DNA of 64,000 nucleotides from Ethanoligenens harbinense YUAN-3 (GTDB taxonomy: Bacteria; Bacillota; Clostridia; Oscillospirales; Ethanoligenentaceae). The stretch's first letter is position 1, and each line of letters opens with the position of its first letter. Positions 15,269 through 23,459 of the stretch are shown here, one piece after another. The DNA lies in NCBI RefSeq assembly GCF_000178115.2, contig NC_014828.1:1953310-2017309 (forward strand), in the 5' to 3' direction. Both the position numbers and the translations under genes were made by a program. The notes under the pieces were generated by a model that was given only the letters and a program-made list of their open reading frames with translations, searched no databases and was not told the DNA's origin.

Positions 15269-15622
15269 ATGCCAATGAAACCGAAACGGCCCTGCCGCTA
15301 TCAGGGCTGCCCGAACCTGTGCGAGGACGGCGAACAGTACTGCCCGGAGCACAAGGCTCTGATGGAGAAGCACTACGAGAAGTTCACGCGCGGCTACTCG
15401 ACCGGCAAACGATACGGACGCTCCTGGCAGCGCATCCGCACACGCTACGTCCACAAGCATCCTCTCTGCGAGATGTGCCTGAAGCAAGGACGTTACGTTG
15501 CGGTCGAGGAAGTCCACCACATTGTTCCCCTGTCGGAAGGCGGCACGAACGACGAGAGCAACCTCATGAGCCTGTGCAGGTCGTGTCACGAGAAGATACA
15601 TAAAGAGCGCGGCGACCGGTAG
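15269..15622 (+). CDS. HNH endonuclease next to the terminase genes
   Basis: 117 residues, starting at ATG 15269 after GGAGGCGG; an in-frame extension to 15140 has no ribosome site. N-terminal CRYQGCPNLC...YCPEH zinc ligands, a basic linker (GKRYGRSWQRIR), then the HNH core: P-L-C-E-M-C-L-K-Q-G, V-E-E-V-H-H-I-V-P-L, N-E-S-N-L-M-S-L-C-R-S-C-H (about residues 62-112). HNH proteins at this position work with terminase to cut cos ends in many cos-type phages. Probably a packaging component rather than a homing enzyme. Confidence 0.93.
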   Translation: MPMKPKRPCRYQGCPNLCEDGEQYCPEHKALMEKHYEKFTRGYSTGKRYGRSWQRIRTRYVHKHPLCEMCLKQGRYVAVEEVHHIVPLSEGGTNDESNLMSLCRSCHEKIHKERGDR

Positions 15623-15758
15623 GGGCGGTTGAAATCTCTACGAGGCGGCGCTGCGGAAAACGGCGCGGGGCTTTCTGTACGAAAAAAGCGAAATCAAACG
15701 GGTAATAACCCGGCTCCTTATCTATTACGCGCGTACATGCGAGAAAGGCGGTGACGAA
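15623..15758. other. Candidate cos region between HNH and small terminase genes
   Basis: 135 bases without a gene. They begin with a GC-rich block (GGGGCGGTTGAAATCTCTAC, then GCGGCGCTGCGG and GGCGCGGGG), followed by an AT-rich half with TATCTATTACGCGCG. In many 3'-cos siphophages of Gram-positive hosts the cohesive end lies between the HNH and terS genes. The exact nick positions cannot be told from sequence. Confidence 0.45.
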
Positions 15759-16310
15759 ATGCCTACAAAATCGAATAACACTGGCGGTCGCGGCGGCAGA
15801 CGTCCCGGCGCTGGCCGGAAGAAAACCGCCGTCAAGGAGAAATACGAAAACGGGAATCCGGGCGGACGAAAGCTCGAAGTGCTCGACATCCCAGACACCG
15901 AGGGCGAGGACATGCCGGAACCGCACGAGTTCCTCTCGGCTCGGCAGCATGACGGCTCCACTCTGGAGGCCGCCGACATCTACCGCGAGACTTGGGAATG
16001 GCTCGACAAGCTCGGCGTCGCAAAAGCCGTATCACCGCAGCTGCTGGAACGGTATGCGATGTGCTCCGCGAGATGGATTCAGTGCGAGGAAATGACGACC
16101 AAGCTCGGATATTTGAGCAAGCATCCGACGACCGGAAAGCCGATCCCGTCGCCGTTCATCAATATCGGCATCAACTACATGAATCAGGCGAACCGCCTGT
16201 GGGACGAGATCTTCCAGATCGTGAAGGAGAACTGCTCCACCGAGTATGGCGGCGCGAATCCGCAGGACGACGTGATGGAGAGACTGCTTCGTGCCAGAAA
16301 GGGAATGTAA
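15759..16310 (+). CDS. terS: Phage terminase small subunit (P27 family)
   Basis: 183 residues. N-terminal low-complexity basic segment rich in Gly and Arg (GRGGRRPGAGRKK), typical of P27-family small terminases, then a helical core: E-A-A-D-I-Y-R-E-T-W-E-W-L, SPQLLERYAMCSARWIQCEE, and PSPFINIGINYMNQANRLWD. It recognises the packaging site and regulates the large subunit. The gene is separated from the large subunit (20427) by about 4 kb holding a methylase, an interrupted HNH gene and five small genes. Confidence 0.92.
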   Translation: MPTKSNNTGGRGGRRPGAGRKKTAVKEKYENGNPGGRKLEVLDIPDTEGEDMPEPHEFLSARQHDGSTLEAADIYRETWEWLDKLGVAKAVSPQLLERYAMCSARWIQCEEMTTKLGYLSKHPTTGKPIPSPFINIGINYMNQANRLWDEIFQIVKENCSTEYGGANPQDDVMERLLRARKGM

Positions 16311-17573
16311 ATGAACACACAAAGACTTGAACAGGTACCGATTGACAATCTGGTGCCATATGCCCGGAACGCCCGGACACATAGTAAAGAACAGATCGCG
16401 CAGCTCCGCTCCTCCCTCCGGGAGTTCGGATTCGTAAGCCCTGCGGTCATCGATCAGGATTACAACATCCTCGTCGGCCACGGACGGATTGCTGCTGCAC
16501 GAGAGGAAGGGTACAAGACCGTCCCTTGCGTATTCGCCGAGGATCTGACCGACGCGCAGAAACGCGCCTACATACTCGCCGACAACCAGCTCGCGCTGAA
16601 CGCCGGATGGGACGAGGAAATGCTGTCCGTCGAATTAGCTGACCTGCAAGAGAACGCGTTCGACCTCTCCCTGCTCGGTTTCGACGACAAGGAGCTGGAG
16701 AAGCTGCTCGGCAGCGATACAGAGGCTGAGGAGGACGATTTCGATGTTGATGCGGAACTGGAAAAGCCGTGCTTCTCAAAACCCGGCGACCTCTGGCATA
16801 TCGGGAAGCATACGGTCGTCTGCGGAGACTCCACCGACCCGGAAACATTCGCGAAGCTGCTCGGCGACAAGAAGGTCAACCTCGTCTGCACCGACGCGCC
16901 GTACTTCGTCAACCTGGAGAATGCGTCCGGGAAGATTGCCAACGACGACCTCAAGGGAACGCAGGCTTATGACTTCCTGATGAAATGTTTCTCTAATTTC
17001 AAGAACGCTATGGCGGACGACGCTTCGATTTACGAGTTCTATGCGACCATGCAGGCGCGCGTGTTCTACGACGCCTTCGAGGACGCCGGATTCAAGGTCG
17101 GAGCCGGACTCATCTGGAAGAAGCCGCGCGCTCCGCTCATGCGCACCGACTGGAAGTTCAACATGGAGCCGATCATCTTCGGCTGGCGCAAGGACGGCAA
17201 GCACAAATGGTACGGCGACCAGAAGCAGAAAGCCGTATTCGAATTCGACGGCGTGAAGAACTCCAAAGAGGACGGCTTCGGACACCCTTCCAGCAAGCCC
17301 GTGCCGCTCATCGCCTACCTCATCGAACAGAGCACCGCGACAAACGGACTCGTGCTTGACGGGTTCCTCGGCTCCGCCTCAACGCTCATCGCCTGCGACC
17401 AGATCGGACGCATATGCTATGGCGTGGAGCTTGAACCCAAATATGTAGATGTAGCCGTCGTCCGTTACCTGCATTCACATAATGAAGATTCAAGCGATGT
17501 GAAGCTCGTCCGTGACGGGAAGGAATACACATACGAACAGGCGCTTGAAATGATGGAGGCTGTTGATGAGTAA
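16311..17573 (+). CDS. ParB-N/DNA methyltransferase fusion with altered catalytic motifs
   Basis: 420 residues. A ParB/sulfiredoxin-like domain (residues about 5-130; VPIDNLVPYARNARTHS, VGHGRIAAAREEGY) is fused to a beta-class amino-methyltransferase. The catalytic motif IV reads T-D-A-P-Y at residues 194-198, where the family has DPPY. The SAM motif reads G-F-L-G-S-A-S-T (351-358) in place of F-G-G-S-G-S-T. The target-recognition stretch (WKFNMEPIIFGWRKDGKHKW) and HPSSKPVPL are conserved. It normally protects phage DNA against restriction. Both substitutions make reduced or changed activity possible. Confidence 0.92.
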   Translation: MNTQRLEQVPIDNLVPYARNARTHSKEQIAQLRSSLREFGFVSPAVIDQDYNILVGHGRIAAAREEGYKTVPCVFAEDLTDAQKRAYILADNQLALNAGWDEEMLSVELADLQENAFDLSLLGFDDKELEKLLGSDTEAEEDDFDVDAELEKPCFSKPGDLWHIGKHTVVCGDSTDPETFAKLLGDKKVNLVCTDAPYFVNLENASGKIANDDLKGTQAYDFLMKCFSNFKNAMADDASIYEFYATMQARVFYDAFEDAGFKVGAGLIWKKPRAPLMRTDWKFNMEPIIFGWRKDGKHKWYGDQKQKAVFEFDGVKNSKEDGFGHPSSKPVPLIAYLIEQSTATNGLVLDGFLGSASTLIACDQIGRICYGVELEPKYVDVAVVRYLHSHNEDSSDVKLVRDGKEYTYEQALEMMEAVDE

Positions 17574-18177
17574 TGTGAAATACAACTTCTCGGATGATGG
17601 AACTACAGCTTATGGCGAATTGCCCAGCGGCGAAGTCTTTGTCCTCGACGCAGACATGCTTGCAGCAATCAATGGCATCAATTTCTATATAGGAAGCAAA
17701 GGACCACACTCTTCCGGTTTCTACGTAATTGACTGCAACGGACGCGCTCTCCACGATTACTTGTTCGAACATAGAGATGGATTTGAAATTGATCACATCA
17801 ATCTTGATACGCTCGATAATCGCAGATGCAACATCCGATATTGCACCCACCAACAGAATCAGATGAATCAACCGCTCCAGAAAAACAACACATCTGGAGT
17901 AAGCGGAGTCAGCTATTATCCTTCGCGGCACTAGTTCCGTGCAAGGATCAAAGTCAATCAGCATGAGATTCATCTGGGCTATTACGACACCTTCGAAGAT
18001 GCCGTCATGGCAAGGAATGTCGGAATGCTCTGTATGTTCGGGCAATATGGCCGTTATAACGATGTCGGGAGAACCCCAGAATGGATTAAAAACAATGTTG
18101 CAGATAGATGTGCGCGCTTTGAGGAGTTATCTCAGAGTAGCGCATTTTTTGATTTCTGGAGAGTCGACGAAGTCTGA
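17566..18177 (+). pseudogene. HNH homing endonuclease with AP2-like domain, interrupted by an in-frame TAG
   Basis: Begins at ATG 17566 (GGAGG site, overlapping the methylase stop). The HNH core is present (DGFEIDHINLDTLDNRRCNIR and C-T-H-Q-Q-N-Q-M-N). An AP2-type DNA-binding domain starts at GVSGVSYYPSRH. A TAG at 17932-17934 stops the frame exactly inside this domain. The same frame continues without further stops: FRARIKVNQHEIHLGYYDTF and onward to TGA at 18175. One substitution therefore separates it from a 203-residue intact enzyme. Recent inactivation, suppression, or a sequencing error are the options. Confidence 0.85.
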
Positions 18178-18252
18178 TTCCTTTGTGTACTAAGCACAGT
18201 TTCATGCCCTGATAATCGGCTTATTTTCTACCGGATAAATCTCGAAGATTCG

Positions 18253-18298
18253 CTTGCTATTACAGGCCTTCAGAGTGATGTATATACATGCCGAAAGG
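18253..18298 (+). promoter_or_regulatory. 46-bp conserved element, copy a
   Basis: Fits CTTGCTAT-N10-CAGAGTGAT-N11-CCGAAAGG with exactly the same spacing as copies at 19524 and 39394. It ends 42 bases before the gene at 18341. TTGCTA followed after 17 bases by GATGTA could be a promoter with an unusual -10. Confidence 0.7.
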
Positions 18299-18340
18299 CA
18301 CATGGCCTTCGGACAGACGCATACCAAGGAGGTTAACACA

Positions 18341-19072
18341 ATGCGAATCAACTACAACGTAACCGGAGCAAAGAGAAAAGAACTGGTGAAGGTCATCTCC
18401 GACACCACCGGAGCCAGGGCGGAATACAAATTCATGCCGACCTGCAACTACGAGATCGGCTTCTTCACCGTCACCAAGGACGGCGCGCTCGAGTTCGACG
18501 ACATGGCGGACAGCGAGGAGGTCGAGAAGGTTCTCGAAGCCATCGCAGCCGCAGGATTCGAGCCCGAGCCGCAGGAACCCACGGAACCGGAAGCCGCAGC
18601 CGAGTCGGAGGAAGACGCCGAGGAAGCGCCGGAAACCGAGGAGATGGGCCTGACAGTTGAGCTTCCGCTCGACAAGGTCGCGGTCGGAACGCTGACCAAC
18701 ATCCTCGAAGCCAAGGGAACGCTCATCAAGAAGGCGCTCGGCATAGACGACCTGCGGTTTGAAATCAAAGAGGGCCGCATCGCATTCCCATGGTTTCCGG
18801 AACTGCCGGAGCCGGACGAGGTCAAAGCCTACACCGAGTTCATTTCCCTGCTCTGCAAGCTCTCGAAGGAACTGAAGCGGGCAAGCTCCACGGAAACGCC
18901 GGTGACGAATGAGAAGTACGCATTCCGCTGCTTCCTGCTCCGCCTGGGATTCATCGGCAGCGAATACAAGAAGGAACGCAAGATTCTCCTGCAGAACCTC
19001 TCCGGCAACTCAAGCTGGAAAAACGGCGCTCCTGAAAAGAATACCAAGAACAGCGAGGAGGTGCAGGCATGA
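18341..19072 (+). CDS. Phage protein of the type annotated virulence-related protein
   Basis: 243 residues; the ATG at 18341 follows CAAGGAGG. N-terminal domain (residues about 1-75) MRINYNVTGAKRKELVKVIS with a DTTGARAEYKFMPTCNYEIG core; acidic Glu/Pro/Ala linker (about 78-110); C-terminal domain with LEAKGTLIKKALGIDDLRFE and IAFPWFPELPEPDEV, ending in a basic segment (GSEYKKERKILLQNL). This architecture recurs in clostridial prophages and conjugative elements under the label virulence-related, without proven function. A 46-bp conserved element stands upstream. Confidence 0.8.
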   Translation: MRINYNVTGAKRKELVKVISDTTGARAEYKFMPTCNYEIGFFTVTKDGALEFDDMADSEEVEKVLEAIAAAGFEPEPQEPTEPEAAAESEEDAEEAPETEEMGLTVELPLDKVAVGTLTNILEAKGTLIKKALGIDDLRFEIKEGRIAFPWFPELPEPDEVKAYTEFISLLCKLSKELKRASSTETPVTNEKYAFRCFLLRLGFIGSEYKKERKILLQNLSGNSSWKNGAPEKNTKNSEEVQA

Positions 19073-19293
19073 GGCTGATCAGACCAGAGGAGCTTGAACG
19101 GCTTCGCAAGACTTACCCGAACGGCACCCGCGTGGAGCTTATCAAAATGGATGATATCCAGGCTCCGCCCATCGGCACGAAAGGCACTGTTTACGGCATT
19201 GATGATACCGGAAGCCTGCTCGTCCACTGGGACAACGGCGGCGGACTGAACGTCATCTACGGCGAGGACATTGTGAGAAAGGCTGGTAACTGA
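19069..19293 (+). CDS. DUF4314 domain protein
   Basis: 74 residues; ATGA overlap with the preceding gene. The DUF4314 signature is plain: L-R-K-T-Y-P-N-G-T-R-V-E-L, then PPIGTKGTVYGIDDTGSLLVHWDNG and I-Y-G-E-D. It looks like a small SH3-like beta barrel. These proteins occur throughout clostridial phages and plasmids; role unknown. Confidence 0.88.
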   Translation: MRLIRPEELERLRKTYPNGTRVELIKMDDIQAPPIGTKGTVYGIDDTGSLLVHWDNGGGLNVIYGEDIVRKAGN

Positions 19294-19294
19294 T

Positions 19295-19480
19295 ATGGAT
19301 GAGAAAGTCAGAGAACAAATTATGGCCATCCGGGATACCGGCAAGGTCAACATGCTCTCAGTCATCGAGGTTCAGCGGCTGGCGTTCGATTCCGGATATT
19401 ACGAGCTGGTCCTCTACATTGAAGAACACCGCCGCGAATACTGGCACTTCATCATGACCGGCGAGACGGAAGAATCCTGA
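19295..19480 (+). CDS. DUF5049-type small protein
   Basis: 61 residues, starting one base after the previous stop. The pattern VREQIMAIRDTGKVNMLSV with Q-R-L-A-F-D-S-G-Y-Y-E-L-V matches DUF5049-type proteins that travel with DUF4314 genes. All helical, acidic. Function unknown. Confidence 0.8.
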   Translation: MDEKVREQIMAIRDTGKVNMLSVIEVQRLAFDSGYYELVLYIEEHRREYWHFIMTGETEES

Positions 19481-19523
19481 TTTTTAAGACACAGAAAGTT
19501 ATCAATTTATCTTGCAGAATTGA

Positions 19524-19569
19524 CTTGCTATATGTGCCAAACAGAGTGATATATGTACACACCGAAAGG
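19524..19569 (+). promoter_or_regulatory. 46-bp conserved element, copy b
   Basis: CTTGCTAT (19524-19531), CAGAGTGAT (19542-19550) and CCGAAAGG (19562-19569) at the same spacing as the other two copies. TTGACT overlaps the start of the element, and TTGCTA-17-GATATA could be -35 and -10. It lies 31 bases ahead of the gene at 19601. Confidence 0.75.
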
Positions 19570-19600
19570 GAAAACCACAGAAAATCAGGAGGAAAGCACG

Positions 19601-20077
19601 ATGACAGAGAACAGATTTTTCGAGGAAATGAGAGCCACAGCAATCGCCTACAACGAGGCGCAGGCCATCCGGAAGGAACAGCGCGACGCGATGATCGAGG
19701 CTGACGACTGGGACGGCGTGAAAGCCTTTGACGAGCGGGAAAAGAAAGAGTTCCCTTACCCTTTCACCTCCGGCGAGAACAAGGCGCTGGTACAGTACGA
19801 CAGATCCTTAAGGAACGGCGCAGACGCATTCGAGGTCGAGGACCTTCCCTGGGATTACGAGCTTGCAGACTTTGTCGAAACGCTCCGCAAGGCTGACATC
19901 GACAGGATCACGGTAACCGACCAGAGCACCGGCCTGATGGACGGCATCTACGGACTTACCGCCCTCGGCTGCAAAATGAGCGGACTCAAGACCGTCACCA
20001 GAGCCAACGACCACCGCTTCGGCAGCAAGGAGCCGGAACGCAAAAACGGCATCGAGTTCATCATCGAGGAGGCTTAA
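19601..20077 (+). CDS. Hypothetical phage protein (DUF7698-like)
   Basis: 158 residues from ATG 19601 with CAGGAGG upstream. N-terminal helix (MTENRFFEEMRATAIAYNEA), middle with D-W-D-G-V-K-A-F, then an alpha/beta C-terminal part (DYELADFVETLRKADIDRIT, TGLMDGIYGLTALGC) resembling a small Rossmann-like domain. It appears in clostridial mobile elements alongside DUF4314 genes. Biological role not known. Preceded by the 46-bp element. Confidence 0.75.
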   Translation: MTENRFFEEMRATAIAYNEAQAIRKEQRDAMIEADDWDGVKAFDEREKKEFPYPFTSGENKALVQYDRSLRNGADAFEVEDLPWDYELADFVETLRKADIDRITVTDQSTGLMDGIYGLTALGCKMSGLKTVTRANDHRFGSKEPERKNGIEFIIEEA

Positions 20078-20079
20078 CC

Positions 20080-20307
20080 ATGTGGGAAAAAGGATCACTG
20101 CTCATCGAAGGAACGGTCGTTAAATACTGGGTAAAGCACTACGAGGAGCCTTCCGAGGAATACGGAATCGAAGGCGGACGCATTTCCAAGATGGAGCTCA
20201 GAATTGGCGGCGAAGTCACGCTCAGCTACGAACGCGGCTGGGGCAAGGAACCCGAGGACGAAATAAGCCAGCTCGCTTACGCGATCCTCATGAAGAAATA
20301 CAACTAA
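20080..20307 (+). CDS. Hypothetical phage protein (DUF7678-like)
   Basis: 75 residues, two bases after the preceding stop. Mainly beta: EGTVVKYWVKHYEEPSEEYG, GGRISKMELRIGGEV, with a helical end (QLAYAILMKKYN). Frequently adjacent to the preceding gene type. Function unknown. Confidence 0.72.
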   Translation: MWEKGSLLIEGTVVKYWVKHYEEPSEEYGIEGGRISKMELRIGGEVTLSYERGWGKEPEDEISQLAYAILMKKYN

Positions 20308-20378
20308 AGAAACACCACTGAATTTGAATATTCCGAAAGCAGAGCCTGAGAACGGCTCTTGCTCTCGTACTGATAGAC

Positions 20379-20405
20379 AGATCGCTTCGGCGGTCTTTTA
20401 TTTTG
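20379..20405 (+). terminator. UUCG-loop terminator before terL
   Basis: AGATCGC (20379-20385), loop TTCG, GCGGTCT (20390-20396), then TTTATTTT. Stem allows one G-U pair. It separates the accessory small-gene block from the large terminase. Confidence 0.8.
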
Positions 20406-20426
20406 CCCTGAAAGGAGGTCTGGTCC

Positions 20427-22034
20427 GTGGCAGTAAGGAAACTGAAAAACTATAAGACGACGCGGTTCATGGAGCCCAGCTCCCACTACGACGAGAATCT
20501 CGCCGATTACGCCTGCCTCTTCATCGAGCAGCTCTGCCATACCAAAGGAACCTGGGCGGGTAAGCCGTTCGAGCTGATCGACTGGCAGGAGCAGATCGTC
20601 CGCGACCTGTTCGGCGTGATCAAGGAAAACGGCTACCGGCAGTTCAATACAGCCTATGTTGAGATACCCAAGAAGCAAGGCAAGTCAGAGCTTGCCGCCG
20701 CCATCGCGCTGCTCCTCACCTGCGGCGACAACGAGGAACGCGCCGAGGTGTACGGCTGCGCAGCCGACAGAAATCAGGCCAAGATCGTATTTGATGTCGC
20801 TGTCGATATGGTGCGGTTCTGCCCGGCACTCTCCAAGCGTGTGAAGATTCTGGAATCACAGAAGCGACTGGAGTACCTGCCGACGCACAGCTTTTATCAG
20901 GTGCTCTCCGCCGATGTCGCGAACAAGCACGGCTTCAATACCCACGGCGTTATCTTCGATGAGCTGCATACGCAGCCGAACCGGAAGCTGTTTGATGTTA
21001 TGACGAAGGGCTCCGGCGACGCGAGGATGCAGCCGCTGTTCTTCCTGATAACCACCGCCGGGAATGACACCCATTCCATCTGCTACGAACAGCACGAAAA
21101 AGCCCTCGATATCATGAGCGGACGAAAGCATGATCCGACATTCTATCCGGTCATCTTCGGCGCGGATGAATCCGAAGACTGGACTGACCCGCAGGTCTGG
21201 AAGAAAGCGAATCCTTCTCTTGGCATCACGGTCGGCATCGACAAGGTGAAAGCCGCCTGCGAGTCGGCAAAGCAGAATCCCGGCGAGGAGAACTCCTTCC
21301 GGCAGCTGAGACTCAACCAATGGGTGAAGCAGTCCGTCCGCTGGATGCCGATGGACAAATGGGACGCCTGCGCGTTCCCTGTCAATGAGGATGAGCTGGA
21401 AGGCCGCGTCTGCTATGGCGGTCTGGATCTGTCCTCCACCACTGACATCACGGCTTTCGTGCTTGTCTTTCCTCCGCTTGATGAGGACGACAAGTACATG
21501 ATCCTGCCGTACTTCTGGGTACCGGAAGAAACGCTCGACCTTCGTGTCCGGCGCGACCATGTTCCGTATGACCTGTGGAACCGTCAGGGAGTCCTCGAAA
21601 CGACCGAGGGAAATGTCATCCACTACGGATATATCGAGAAGTTTATTGAGAACCTCGGCGAACGGTTCAATATCCGCGAGATTGCCTTCGACCGCTGGGG
21701 AGCGGTTCAGATGGTGCAGAACCTTGAAGGCATGGGTTTCACAGTCATTCCCATCGGACAGGGCTTTAAAGACATGAGCCCGCCGACAAAAGAGCTGATG
21801 AAGCTCGTACTTGAGAAGAAAATCGCCCACGGCGGGCATCCGGTCCTCCGGTGGATGATGGACAACATCTACATCCGCACCGATCCGGCAGGCAATATCA
21901 AAGCCGATAAGGAAAAATCCACAGAAAAGATCGACGGCGCAATTGCGACCATCATGGCGCTCGACCGGGCGATCCGCTGCGGGAATGACAATGCTGCTTC
22001 TGTCTATGACAGCCGCGGCATTCTTTTTATCTGA
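20427..22034 (+). CDS. terL: Phage terminase large subunit
   Basis: 535 residues from GTG 20427 with AAAGGAGG upstream. ATPase half: Walker A-like EIPKKQGKSELAAAIA, Walker B HGVIFDELHTQPN, coupling motif LITTAGNDTHS. Nuclease half: Y-G-G-L-D-L-S-S-T-T-D-I-T near residue 330, and a late K-I-D-G-A-I-A-T-I-M-A-L-D-R-A. It powers DNA translocation into the prohead and makes the terminal cut with the small subunit and HNH protein. Length and motif order match the siphovirus family. Confidence 0.97.
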   Translation: MAVRKLKNYKTTRFMEPSSHYDENLADYACLFIEQLCHTKGTWAGKPFELIDWQEQIVRDLFGVIKENGYRQFNTAYVEIPKKQGKSELAAAIALLLTCGDNEERAEVYGCAADRNQAKIVFDVAVDMVRFCPALSKRVKILESQKRLEYLPTHSFYQVLSADVANKHGFNTHGVIFDELHTQPNRKLFDVMTKGSGDARMQPLFFLITTAGNDTHSICYEQHEKALDIMSGRKHDPTFYPVIFGADESEDWTDPQVWKKANPSLGITVGIDKVKAACESAKQNPGEENSFRQLRLNQWVKQSVRWMPMDKWDACAFPVNEDELEGRVCYGGLDLSSTTDITAFVLVFPPLDEDDKYMILPYFWVPEETLDLRVRRDHVPYDLWNRQGVLETTEGNVIHYGYIEKFIENLGERFNIREIAFDRWGAVQMVQNLEGMGFTVIPIGQGFKDMSPPTKELMKLVLEKKIAHGGHPVLRWMMDNIYIRTDPAGNIKADKEKSTEKIDGAIATIMALDRAIRCGNDNAASVYDSRGILFI

Positions 22035-22044
22035 GGAAAAACAA

Positions 22045-22116
22045 ATGATTCTGATTTCACTCTTGGGCTTCCTGATTATTAAGGAAGCCCTTAATCAAAT
22101 GGAGGTGTGGCAATGA
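22045..22116 (+). CDS. Tiny 23-residue hydrophobic peptide coupled to portal
   Basis: ATG 22045 has GAGG eight bases upstream, and the frame ends TGA at 22114-22116, overlapping the portal ATG (22113) as ATGA. The peptide is a single hydrophobic helix (ILISLLGFLIIKEAL) with a polar tail. A GGGCTTCCT/AGGAAGCCC stem (22065-22090) lies inside it. It may be a real membrane micropeptide or a translational coupling leader. Confidence 0.45.
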   Translation: MILISLLGFLIIKEALNQMEVWQ

Positions 22117-23459
22117 GCATATTTAACAGATGGTTCAGAGGGCGTGATGCTCCCAAGGACTCAACGACCGGCAGCAGCTATCGCTTCTTCTTCGGAGGCA
22201 CGACCTCCGGCAAGACGGTGACGGAACGCTCCGCCATGCAGATGACTGCGGTCTACTCATGCGTCCGAATTCTTTCCGAGGCTATTGCGGGCCTGCCGCT
22301 GCATTTATACAGATATACAGACACCGGCAGCAAGGAAAAAGCCATCGACCATCCTCTCTATACGCTTCTGCATGATGAACCGAATCCGGAGATGACGTCG
22401 TTCGTCTTCCGGGAGACGCTCATGACGCACCTGCTCCTGTGGGGAAACGCCTACGCGCAGATCATCCGCAACGGCAAAGGCGAGGTCGTGGCACTCTATC
22501 CGCTGATGCCGAACCGCATGACGGTCGACCGTGATGAGAACGGTCAGCTCTACTACGAATATCAGACCTCGCAGGATGAGGCGCACACGATGAAAGGCTC
22601 TCTTGTTAGATTGTCGCCGCACGATGTGCTGCATATTCCGGGACTCGGCTTTGATGGCCTAGTCGGCTACTCGCCCATCGCGATGGCCAAGAACTCTATC
22701 GGCATGGCGATTGCCTGCGAGGAATACGGCGCTAAGTTCTTTGCCAACGGCGCGACTCCCGGAGGAATCCTTGAGCATCCCGGCGTGGTAAAAGATCCGG
22801 AGCGCATCAGGGAATCGTGGAACTCAGCCTTCGGAGGCTCTGCCAATTCCAACAAGGTGGCCGTTCTCGAGGAAGGTCTTAAATATACGCCGATCTCTAT
22901 CAGCCCGGAACAGGCGCAGTTCCTCGAAACACGCAAGTTCCAGATAGATGAGATTGCGAGGATATTCCGTATCCCGCCGCACATGATCGGAGACCTTGAG
23001 AAGTCGAGCTTCTCGAACATCGAGCAGCAGTCTCTGGAATTTGTGAAGTACACGCTTGATCCGTGGGTATCGAGATGGGAACAGTCGATGAGACGCGCCC
23101 TGCTCCGCCCGGAGGAAAAAGCGGAATACTTCTTCAAGTTCAATGTGGACGGGCTGCTGCGAGGCGATTACCAGAGCCGCATGAACGGCTACGCCACCGC
23201 CCGTCAGAACGGGTGGATGTCAGCAAATGATATCCGCGAGCTTGAGAACCTCGACCGTATCCCGGAAGAATCCGGCGGCGACCTTTACCTTATCAACGGA
23301 AACATGACAAAACTTGAGGATGCCGGAATATTCGCGGCGTCCGCATCAACGCAGGAGGAGCAGCCTGATGAAGAACAGGAATCGACCGAGCAATCGGAAG
23401 AAGAATCACAGGAGCCGGAGCAATCCTCAAATCTCCGGGAAAGGAGGAAACCGCTATGA
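22113..23459 (+). CDS. HK97-family portal protein
   Basis: 448 residues. ATG 22113 is chosen (GGAGG seven bases upstream). Portal features: YSCVRILSEAIAGLPLHLYR near residue 50, MTHLLLWGNAYAQIIR, LPNRM-type PLMPNRMTVDRDENG, F-F-A-N-G-A-T-P-G-G-I, and the long stem helices FSNIEQQSLEFVKYTLDPW. The C-terminal tail is very acidic and low-complexity (Glu, Gln, Ser). It forms the dodecameric DNA channel at one capsid vertex. Stop overlaps the protease start by 4 bases. Confidence 0.96.
   Translation: MSIFNRWFRGRDAPKDSTTGSSYRFFFGGTTSGKTVTERSAMQMTAVYSCVRILSEAIAGLPLHLYRYTDTGSKEKAIDHPLYTLLHDEPNPEMTSFVFRETLMTHLLLWGNAYAQIIRNGKGEVVALYPLMPNRMTVDRDENGQLYYEYQTSQDEAHTMKGSLVRLSPHDVLHIPGLGFDGLVGYSPIAMAKNSIGMAIACEEYGAKFFANGATPGGILEHPGVVKDPERIRESWNSAFGGSANSNKVAVLEEGLKYTPISISPEQAQFLETRKFQIDEIARIFRIPPHMIGDLEKSSFSNIEQQSLEFVKYTLDPWVSRWEQSMRRALLRPEEKAEYFFKFNVDGLLRGDYQSRMNGYATARQNGWMSANDIRELENLDRIPEESGGDLYLINGNMTKLEDAGIFAASASTQEEQPDEEQESTEQSEEESQEPEQSSNLRERRKPL

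Noticed and set aside
20856-21839. 327-codon minus-strand frame opposite terL
   Set aside because: terL is certain on the plus strand; no ribosome site and low-plausibility composition.
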